The notes under the pieces: generated by a model
The model's input: only the letters and a program-made list of their open reading frames with translations
Told to the model about the DNA's origin: nothing
The model's database searches: none
Made by a program: the position numbers and the translations under genes
Origin: Myxococcaceae bacterium
Lineage (GTDB): Bacteria > Myxococcota > Myxococcia > Myxococcales > Myxococcaceae
Length of the DNA stretch: 51,285 nt
Direction of reading: 5' to 3'
Assembly (NCBI GenBank): GCA_016926755.1
Contig: JAFGNZ010000071.1
Location: 1-51,285 of the forward strand
In this document: in pieces, positions 27,356-34,153 of the stretch
Position numbering within the stretch: the first letter of the stretch is position 1
How the letters are laid out: each line of letters begins with the position of its first letter

Positions 27356-28161
27356 TGCGCTCCCTTGCGCGGGACGGCGGCGACGAGCGCCCGCAAGGTG
27401 TCTACCTCCTCCTCGGTGAGCGCCGGGTGCCACACGTCCAGGATGAAGCAGACGCGGGTCTGCGCGCTCTTGTTCCACGCCTCATGGAGGAACGTGTCAT
27501 CGAAGACGATGCAGCGGCCCTCGCTCCACGGGCGCTCCTCGCCGCCCACGCGGATGCCGCAGTCGGGCGGGACGATGACGGCCATGTGGAGGGTGAGCTT
27601 GCAGTTGGCCGCGTCATGGTGGGGCGGCAGCACCGTGCCGGGCTTGAGGACGGAGAAGAAGGCCTCTCCATCGGCCATGAGGAGCGGCGCCACCTCGTCG
27701 ATGACGCGGGCCGTCTCCGGGCACGCCTGCATGTTGCGCGCGTGGAGCTTGCCCTCCTTCCGCAGGAACAGGGCCATCCACTGCATCTCATCCTCGAGGG
27801 TGTGGAACTTCGCGTTCCTGCCCGGCATGTAGGTGGCCATGCGGCTCTGCTCGGCGCTGGCGCGCAGGTACTCCTCGCGCATGGCGGAGGAGATCGCCTC
27901 CAGCCTTCGAGTCACGAGCTGGAGGGACGGGTACTCGTCCGGCGAGTACCACGGCTTGACGGGCAGGCCGGGGATGTAGAGTAGCTCGGGGCGCTGGAGC
28001 GGGTGCGGGTACTGCGCCTCCCTCTGTCCCAAGGCGATCTGAAGGCCCTCGATGACGCGCTGGAGCTTCGCCTCTCCATGCTTCGCGATGCAGTCGGAGA
28101 GGACGGACTGCACCTTCTCGGCGGTCTCGGGTGAAAGGAGCTCGGGGATGTGGATGGCCAT
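27340..28161 (-). CDS. aspartyl/asparaginyl beta-hydroxylase family Fe(II)/2-oxoglutarate oxygenase
   Basis: A 273-residue protein whose second half carries the Asp/Asn hydroxylase core. It contains VLPPHHDAANCKLTLHMAVIVP, the second histidine in FDDTFLHEAWN (H226) and the 2-oxoglutarate-binding arginine in RVCFILDVWHP (R236). H181 lies 45 residues before H226, close to the spacing in mammalian AspH. The AspH glycine two positions after the first His is here D183, giving a full HxD...H triad as in bacterial LpxO-type relatives. The N-terminal ~110 residues are helical and not recognised. It runs toward NRPS2 with a 33-base gap. In NRPS clusters such enzymes hydroxylate the beta-carbon of a free or carrier-bound amino acid, and that is the likely role here. 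The target is unknown. Confidence 0.85.
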   Translation of the reverse strand: MAIHIPELLSPETAEKVQSVLSDCIAKHGEAKLQRVIEGLQIALGQREAQYPHPLQRPELLYIPGLPVKPWYSPDEYPSLQLVTRRLEAISSAMREEYLRASAEQSRMATYMPGRNAKFHTLEDEMQWMALFLRKEGKLHARNMQACPETARVIDEVAPLLMADGEAFFSVLKPGTVLPPHHDAANCKLTLHMAVIVPPDCGIRVGGEERPWSEGRCIVFDDTFLHEAWNKSAQTRVCFILDVWHPALTEEEVDTLRALVAAVPRKGAQATAA

Positions 28162-28321
28162 GGTGTGTCAGGCTTGGCGGGACAGGTGAACGCGGATTGG
28201 ATTCTCGGGTGGGATGTTGAAATCGACAAGGTGAGGAGAACGCGTGCCGGGTGAGAGGCGTTGCCCGCCATGCCCACCACCGTGATGAGGTGGGTGCTTC
28301 TCCAGCAACCGGGTGTATCTC

Positions 28322-29569
28322 ATGGAGCCTTCGCGAGAGATGTCCTCCTCCCTTGGTACGCGGCCGACCGTCCTCGGTCCTGCATGGCTGGGCGCCACGC
28401 TCGGGCAACTCGGCGGGCAGGTGCTCCTATGGGGGGTGCCACTGACGGCCCTCCTCGCGCTGGACGCCACGCCTCTGACGCTGGGGTGGCTGAGCGCGCT
28501 GGATCAGCTCCCAGGGCTCCTCGTGGGCCTGCCCGTGAGCGCGTGGGTGCTGGGGCGCGGGCGCTGGGTGCTGCCGGGGTTGGAGGCGGGGCGCGCGCTG
28601 GTGTGGGCCTCCGTTGCCGTGTTGGCGCTGTGGCACGCGCTGGAGACAGGGATGCTCCTCGTCGCGGCGCTCGTGTCCGGGGCGCTCGCGCTCGTGTCGG
28701 ATCGGGCGCAGTCGCTGAGGCTCGAGGAGCTGTTCCCACCCAGTCAGGCGTCCTCGGCCTGGCGCTGGCTCGACGCGGGCTCCGGACTGGCGTGGTTGCT
28801 GGGGCCGCTGCTGACAGGGTGGCTCGTGGAGCGGCTCTCGGGCCCCGTGGCGCTCGGGTGGGGTGGGCTCGTGCTGGCGGCGGGCGCGGTGATGTGGGCA
28901 GTGCTACCTCCGGGCGCTCGGGAGCCGGCTGCTTCGGGAGCCGTCTGGGCGGAGGTTCGGCGGGGGTGGGAAGCCGTGCGTGGGCACCCGCTGCTGCGGC
29001 GCATGGCGGTGATGAACTTCGTCCACAACGGCTTGTTCCACGCGCGCGTGGTGCTGTTCTTCTTCCTCGCCGTGCGCGAGGTGGGGCTCTCCCCGCTGGC
29101 GCTGGGCGGGGTGCTCGCGCTGGGAGGCGTGGGCCTGGTGGTGGCCACCCTGGTGGAGCCGCTGCTCTCGCGCCGGATGGGGAGAGGCCCCCTGCTGGTG
29201 AGCGCGGCGGTGCTGGAGGGCCTCTGCGCGCTGCTCATCCCCGCGGCCATCCTCTGGCCGGGGTGGGGCCTGGCGGTGCTGGGGGTTGAGGAGCTGCTGC
29301 GCGGCTGCGCCATCGTCTTCTACAACACGGAGCAGGGAGCCATCCGCCGGGAGCTCGCGCCCGAGCCCCTGTGGGAGCGGGTGGGCGCCACCTTTCGCTT
29401 CATCAGCTTTGGCGCGACACCCTTCGGCGCCGTGCTGGGGGGAGCGCTCGGCGAAGCGGTGGGAGTCGTCCCGACGTTGGTGGGCCTGGGGGTGGCGGCC
29501 TTCATTCCCGCAGGGCTCCTGTTGAGCTCGTCGCTCCGGGGGTTCCGGGAGGCAGCGCGGCAGGGGTGA
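28322..29569 (+). CDS. MFS transporter (EntS-like exporter)
   Basis: About 415 residues with a dozen hydrophobic helices and the short loops of major-facilitator exporters (GQLGGQVLLWGVPLTALLAL, LPGLLVGLPVSAWVLGRGRW). The layout resembles the enterobactin exporter/tetracycline group (MFS_3). It diverges from the hydroxylase gene across ~160 bases and leads a plus-strand set with the ureohydrolase and GNAT genes. Export of the NRPS product, and so self-protection, is the natural inference. The start is uncertain: GTG 28313, ATG 28322 and ATG 28340 are all in frame, none with a convincing ribosome binding site. The C-terminus ends FREAARQG. Confidence 0.85.
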   Translation: MEPSREMSSSLGTRPTVLGPAWLGATLGQLGGQVLLWGVPLTALLALDATPLTLGWLSALDQLPGLLVGLPVSAWVLGRGRWVLPGLEAGRALVWASVAVLALWHALETGMLLVAALVSGALALVSDRAQSLRLEELFPPSQASSAWRWLDAGSGLAWLLGPLLTGWLVERLSGPVALGWGGLVLAAGAVMWAVLPPGAREPAASGAVWAEVRRGWEAVRGHPLLRRMAVMNFVHNGLFHARVVLFFFLAVREVGLSPLALGGVLALGGVGLVVATLVEPLLSRRMGRGPLLVSAAVLEGLCALLIPAAILWPGWGLAVLGVEELLRGCAIVFYNTEQGAIRRELAPEPLWERVGATFRFISFGATPFGAVLGGALGEAVGVVPTLVGLGVAAFIPAGLLLSSSLRGFREAARQG

Positions 29570-29612
29570 GCGGGCACGCGCTGGCTCGGGGACCTGCCGA
29601 GCAGGTACGACG

Positions 29613-30533
29613 ATGGGCTTGCGCGGCGCGAGGCTCCCTGGTGTCGTCCTGGCACGCATGGCCGCTCTCCTCTCGTATGCCACCTGCGCCCGGGAATCCG
29701 AGGCGCGCTCCGTGCTCTTCGGGGCCAACACCCAGGGCGCGGGCTTCTCCGACAGCGCTCGCGGCAAGGATGGGAAGCCGCGGGAGGGGTTCACCGCGGA
29801 CTTCGTGCGCGAGGCGGACAATGAGTCCCCTTCGCTCACCGAGCACCTGGAGGACGGTGCCGCGCTGTTCGACTCGGGCAATCTGCCGCTCGCGGGGCTG
29901 GGCGTGGAGGCGCAGGTGGCCGCCGTGCGCGCCCGCTTCCTGGAGCTGTTCCGGGCGGGGCGCCGGGCCATCGGGGTGGGCGGGGATCATCACATCAAGT
30001 ACGCGGCGCTGGCGGCGGTGAGTGATGCTTTCGAGGACTGCGGCGTCATCTACTTCGACGCGCACCCGGACTGCGCGCTGGACGAGAAGCTGTACTTCGG
30101 CTCGATCCTGCACCACGCGTGGAAGCTGCCGCGGGTGAGGCCGGACCGGACGAGCCTGCTGGCGTTGCGGCAGGTGTCGGCGCGTGAGCGCGAAGGGCTG
30201 CGCCACTGGAAGCCGGGCATCATCCATGCCCTCGACTTCTGCGAGCGCGGGGTGCCGGGGGTGCTGGACACGCTCTGCGCGCAGCTCGGGCCGGTGCGGC
30301 GGGTGTTCCTCTCGGTGGACCTGGACGGGCTGGCGCCGCACGAGGTGCCCGCGGTGGAGGCGCCGTACCCGGGTGGGCCCACGCTGAGGGAGCTGCTCGT
30401 GTTGCTGAGGGGGCTCTCTCGCCGCTACGAGATTGTCGGGATGGACATCTCGGAGTTCATCCCCGAGTACGATCCGGTGAAGCTCACCGCGCTGGCAACG
30501 GCCCGGCTCATCCGGGAAGTGGCCGCGCTTTGA
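29613..30533 (+). CDS. ureohydrolase (arginase/agmatinase superfamily)
   Basis: A 306-residue member of the binuclear Mn ureohydrolases. All six metal ligands are present: H126 (GVGGDHH), D149/H151/D153 (FDAHPD), and D236/D238 (SVDLDG). PYPGGPTLRE and GMDISEFIPEYD match the rest of the fold. The usual DP after the DxD motif is changed to LAP, and the substrate loops do not identify the guanidino substrate. The family cleaves a guanidine to an amine plus urea. Such amidinohydrolases are known to remove a guanidine mask late in some guanidino-polyketide pathways, and the nearby amidinotransferase makes a similar role attractive. An ordinary arginine-catabolic role is the alternative. An ATG at 29658 is a possible later start. 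The stop is followed within 8 bases by the GNAT gene. Confidence 0.85.
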   Translation: MGLRGARLPGVVLARMAALLSYATCARESEARSVLFGANTQGAGFSDSARGKDGKPREGFTADFVREADNESPSLTEHLEDGAALFDSGNLPLAGLGVEAQVAAVRARFLELFRAGRRAIGVGGDHHIKYAALAAVSDAFEDCGVIYFDAHPDCALDEKLYFGSILHHAWKLPRVRPDRTSLLALRQVSAREREGLRHWKPGIIHALDFCERGVPGVLDTLCAQLGPVRRVFLSVDLDGLAPHEVPAVEAPYPGGPTLRELLVLLRGLSRRYEIVGMDISEFIPEYDPVKLTALATARLIREVAAL

Positions 30534-30541
30534 GTCCCGCG

Positions 30542-31459
30542 ATGTCCCGCCTGCTCGAGGGATTCACGCTGCGCCCGGTGGCGCGGGAAGAGGTGGCGAC
30601 GGTGCTCGCGCCATTCCTGGCGCGGCTCAACCGCGAGCCCGAGCGGCACATCGGCTACTGCGACGACACGCCGGAGATGATGGTGGACACGCTGGGGCGG
30701 CTGAGCCCGGCGCCGGAGGACACGTTTCGCCTGGCGTTCGAGGGTGGGCGGCTGGTGGGGGCCTTCGGCTTCGAGACGGACGCGCGGATGGGCAGGGCGT
30801 GGCTCTTCGGGCCGCAGGTGGAGCACGAGGCGTGGGAGGCGGTGGCGGACGCGCTCTTCGCCGCCGTGCGCCCGCTGCTGCCCGAGCACGTGCGGGAGCT
30901 GGAGCTGTACTACGACGTCCGCAACACCCGCTGCCACGAGGCGGGAGTGCGCTGGGGCTTCGGCTCGGCGGGGGATTCCTACATCCTCCGCTTCGAGCGG
31001 AGCAGGATGGCGGGAGTGCCGCGGGAGACGGCGGAGGAGCTCACGCCGGCCCACCACGAGGCGCTGAAGGCGCTGCACCACGAGCTGTGGCCTGTCTCAT
31101 GGATGACGGGCGAGCAGCTGCTGGCGAAGCAGGACGAGCACCACCGGCTGTTGGTGCTCACGGAGGGGCCGGAGCTGCTCGGGTACGTCTTCGCGAAGGT
31201 GCAGCCGGAGTTCGGCGAGGGCTTCATCGAGCACGTCGCGGTACCGGAGCGGGTGCGTGGCCGGGGGCTCGGGAGGAGGCTGGTGGCGGCGGCGCTGCGG
31301 TGGATGTTCTCGTGGGACGAGGTGAAGGTGACGCACCTCGTGGTCCGGGCAGAGAACGAGGCCGCGGTGCGGCTGTACAGGGGGCTGGGCTACGAGGTGC
31401 TCCACGTGATGCGCGCCGCCCGCAGGCCATGGCCGGGCCCGGGAGTCGCCGAGCGCTGA
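30542..31459 (+). CDS. tandem-GNAT N-acetyltransferase
   Basis: A 305-residue protein with two GNAT-like halves. The C-terminal half carries the acetyl-CoA signature (VAVPERVRGRGLGRRLVAAAL) and the terminal NEAAVRLYRGLGYE. The N-terminal half is degenerate, with GGRLVGAFGFETD but no clear pyrophosphate loop. Two-domain GNATs of this kind include mycothiol-synthase-like and antibiotic-modifying enzymes; the substrate here is not visible. It follows the ureohydrolase by 8 bases, so they are likely co-transcribed. A TTG at 30530, overlapping the upstream TGA, has GGGAAG about 10 bases before it and is an alternative start. Acetylation of a free amine on the peptide (resistance) is a guess from context. 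Confidence 0.8.
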   Translation: MSRLLEGFTLRPVAREEVATVLAPFLARLNREPERHIGYCDDTPEMMVDTLGRLSPAPEDTFRLAFEGGRLVGAFGFETDARMGRAWLFGPQVEHEAWEAVADALFAAVRPLLPEHVRELELYYDVRNTRCHEAGVRWGFGSAGDSYILRFERSRMAGVPRETAEELTPAHHEALKALHHELWPVSWMTGEQLLAKQDEHHRLLVLTEGPELLGYVFAKVQPEFGEGFIEHVAVPERVRGRGLGRRLVAAALRWMFSWDEVKVTHLVVRAENEAAVRLYRGLGYEVLHVMRAARRPWPGPGVAER

Positions 31460-31467
31460 GCGCTGGC

Positions 31468-31834
31468 TCAGGAGGTCGGGTTCTCCAGGACCTCCGCGAG
31501 GCGGGTTGCAGTCAGCGCCCGATCAAACCACCGGTCGAGCATCACCAGGTCCGTGCACGACAGGATGCGCTGCCGGGTCTTGTCATCCACCTGCACGCCG
31601 CGCGCAGCGAGGACTCGCAACACACCTTCGGCTCGTTCCTGGGCTCGCCCCTGGGCCCATCCCTCATCTCGTCCCTGAGCCCATCCCTCCTGCCTGCCCT
31701 GCTGACGACCCTTCTCGATGAGTTCCAAGTCCCGAGCTGCCATCAGTTCCTCCGCGCGCTGCGCACCTACTACCGAAATTAACACGTCCGCCATGGCTGC
31801 TTGTGCAGCGTCGCTCGGGAGACGGTTCCTCTCC
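31468..31834 (-). pseudogene. 3' remnant of an Rpn-type (PD-(D/E)XK transposase-like) gene
   Basis: The readable part contains an ELMAARDLELIEKGRQ segment, then Gly/Gln/Glu repeats (GRQEGWAQGRDEGWAQG) and a helical tail (VLRVLAARGVQVDDKTRQR and RALTATRLAEVLENP). This is the characteristic C-terminal tail of the Rpn recombination-promoting nuclease/transposase-like proteins, which normally have a ~200-residue nuclease domain before it. That domain is absent: going upstream the frame runs into the 3' end of the peptidase gene. I read it as a decayed fragment; a short functional protein from ATG 31794 is possible but less likely. Confidence 0.55.
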
Positions 31835-34153
31835 TCACAGAGACAGCGTGCGCAGGGAGAGGGTCCGCGTGACGCCGGCCGCCCAGGGAGGCAGCGCCGC
31901 ACGGGCAGCTTCCAGCGGCGGAGTCAGGGCTCCCTCGTCCAGCTCGCGAACCTGGACCTTCACCGGCTCCGCGCCGCGCAGCCGCAGCGTCACCTCCCAG
32001 GAGGTCTCCGGCATCATCATCGCGTGGATGACGTAGGAGCGATCATCCTCAGGCAGCCTCGGCAGGTCCGGCATGAGCGACCAGCCCGCGAGCGCCCTTC
32101 GCGGCACATACAAGGTCAGGCGCTCCCCCGGCTCGCCGCGCCACCGCAGCGTGACGGCCCGTGTCCCGTCCGGAGCCGTGCCTCCTGGAATCACCTCGAG
32201 CGTGGCCTCCAGGCGACCTGAGGCCTGCTCGGGCAGCCAGTGCTCCTGCGCTGAGCCATGCTCGGTCTGAGCGCTCAGGCTCGGCAGCAGGCCCTCCAGG
32301 TCGAGGAAGTCCTCGCCCTCCACGCGCAGCTGCGACTGGCCCTCTTCATCCGCGTGGGTGAGCAGCACGCGTTTGGGGCGCTCGGGCGTGTACGGCGCGC
32401 TCAGCGCGAGCGCCCCGGTGGCGACCCCGCCAACACCGAGCAGCACGAGCGCGGCCCGCCCCATCCAGCGCATGGGCTGCAGCGCCGGCAGGCCCGTCAC
32501 GGCCGCGGTGGTGACGATGAGCGCCACCAGGAGCGCGATGACGGGATCAAAGGGAATGTCAGGCCCGGAGCGGCCCGCGACAGGGATGAAGAGCTCCAGC
32601 AGCAGCACCCCGCTCTGCACGGTGATGAGCGCCCCAGGCACGAAGGCCGCCCACGCCAGCACCGCCCTCCAGCGAGGCCACAGGCTCGCGGCGGCCAGCC
32701 CCAGGGCTCCCGGCAGGAGCCACCAGCTCGCCAGATACGCGATGAACGCGTCCACCAGCACCAACAGGGCCTGGAGCAGCATCCACACCGCCAGCCCACC
32801 CGCCCAGAGCGCCAGGGCTCGAGCCTCACCCGAGACGCCCCGTCGCTCTGCCCGCCGCGCCCACGCCACCTGAACGGCCGCCGAGCCCGCCAGCGCGAGC
32901 CCGCCGAAGGCAAGCCACGCCAGCGCGGGCGTCGCGTACCAGCCATGCGGTCGGCCCACTCCGAGCGACACTCCCAGCGCGGCGACCACCGGCAGGATCC
33001 ACCCCGTGAGGAGCCCCGCCAGGGAGATCGCGGCGCCACGCCCCACCAGCGCGGGTGTCACGCCGCCGCGCCGCCACGCGACGATCAGCGCCCCCAGCGC
33101 GCCCAGCAGGGAGAGCACCGCGAGCAGGCGAGCGCTCGAAGCGGAGTAGGAGAACATCACCCCCAGCACGTCGTAGAAGATGGAGGGCGCTGCGCCCTGG
33201 CTCGAACGAGGAGGCAGCTCGTCCGCCAGTGCGCGCACGAGCGCCAGGGTGTTCCCTCCCACGTGCTGGAGGCTGCCGGGCGTCACGCGCGCGGTGGTAT
33301 CGAGGGGCGTGTGGTACGCGTAGCCATCCTCGATGAAGGCCATGTCGAGGACGCGCAGCCCGCGCTCACCGTAGACGCGGAAGTCGGTGTCCGACGGAAC
33401 GAGCCCCGCGCGGAACAGGTCCTCGCCCACCACGGAGCCGAAGGGGTAGGGCGCGGCGCTCGCGTAGGTCTCCAGCAGCCCGAAGGCGTCCGGTGTCGCG
33501 CGGAAGAGGAGCGCCTTGCCCGCGGGGCCGGCGGCATCCAGGTTGATCACGGCCTGGACTTCGCGGGCCCAGGGGTGCTGCAGGAAGCCGTCGGCGCCGA
33601 GCAGCCCATGCTCCTCGCCGCCGTTGAAGTTGAAGAGCACGGAGTGGCGGGGCCGAGGGCCCGCCGCGAGCGCCCGCGCCACCTCCACCGCGGCGGCTAC
33701 GGCCACCCCGTTGTCTCCAGCGCCCGCGCCATCGGGGGTGCTGTCGTAGTGGGCGGAGACCAGCACCGCGGCCCCGGGCTCCTGGCCGGGCAGCCGCGCC
33801 AGCACGTTTCGCACGCGGTAGGGGAACGCGTACTCCGTGTCGACGAGCGCTCCCCGAGTCTCCTGGAGCTCTACCTCCAGGCCGGGGATCTCCTTCAGGC
33901 GCTGCGCGAGGAACTCCGCCGCCCGATCGTTCTCCAGGCTCCCGAGGGGCCGGCTGCCGATCTCTCCGGCCAGGTGCTGCAAGAGGGGCAGCGCGCGCGC
34001 CTCGGAGAACACGGTGGGTGGAGCCTCGGCGGGCACGGGCGCCGGCGGGAGACGCGTCCAGGAGACCAGCGCGAACACACCCGCCACGGTGACGACGGCC
34101 ACGGCCATGCGCCGCGCGAGGGTGGAGGCCGAGGGCCCATTCTCCGTCACCAT
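31835..34153 (-). CDS. M28 family membrane metallopeptidase (ERMP1-like)
   Basis: A 772-residue protein. An N-terminal membrane anchor (MAVAVVTVAGVFALVSW) is followed by a zinc aminopeptidase domain with ligand motifs SAHYDSTPDGAGAGDNG, NGGEEHG and PSDTDFRVY. Several transmembrane helices follow from about residue 345 (LLAVLSLLGALGALIVAW onward), with a C-terminal soluble beta domain. This is the architecture of endoplasmic-reticulum-metallopeptidase-1-like M28 proteins. The catalytic domain is probably periplasmic. The start codon overlaps the end of the DUF5916 gene (ATGGTGA), so it is likely translationally coupled to it. The substrate is not predictable. Confidence 0.85.
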   Translation of the reverse strand: MVTENGPSASTLARRMAVAVVTVAGVFALVSWTRLPPAPVPAEAPPTVFSEARALPLLQHLAGEIGSRPLGSLENDRAAEFLAQRLKEIPGLEVELQETRGALVDTEYAFPYRVRNVLARLPGQEPGAAVLVSAHYDSTPDGAGAGDNGVAVAAAVEVARALAAGPRPRHSVLFNFNGGEEHGLLGADGFLQHPWAREVQAVINLDAAGPAGKALLFRATPDAFGLLETYASAAPYPFGSVVGEDLFRAGLVPSDTDFRVYGERGLRVLDMAFIEDGYAYHTPLDTTARVTPGSLQHVGGNTLALVRALADELPPRSSQGAAPSIFYDVLGVMFSYSASSARLLAVLSLLGALGALIVAWRRGGVTPALVGRGAAISLAGLLTGWILPVVAALGVSLGVGRPHGWYATPALAWLAFGGLALAGSAAVQVAWARRAERRGVSGEARALALWAGGLAVWMLLQALLVLVDAFIAYLASWWLLPGALGLAAASLWPRWRAVLAWAAFVPGALITVQSGVLLLELFIPVAGRSGPDIPFDPVIALLVALIVTTAAVTGLPALQPMRWMGRAALVLLGVGGVATGALALSAPYTPERPKRVLLTHADEEGQSQLRVEGEDFLDLEGLLPSLSAQTEHGSAQEHWLPEQASGRLEATLEVIPGGTAPDGTRAVTLRWRGEPGERLTLYVPRRALAGWSLMPDLPRLPEDDRSYVIHAMMMPETSWEVTLRLRGAEPVKVQVRELDEGALTPPLEAARAALPPWAAGVTRTLSLRTLSL

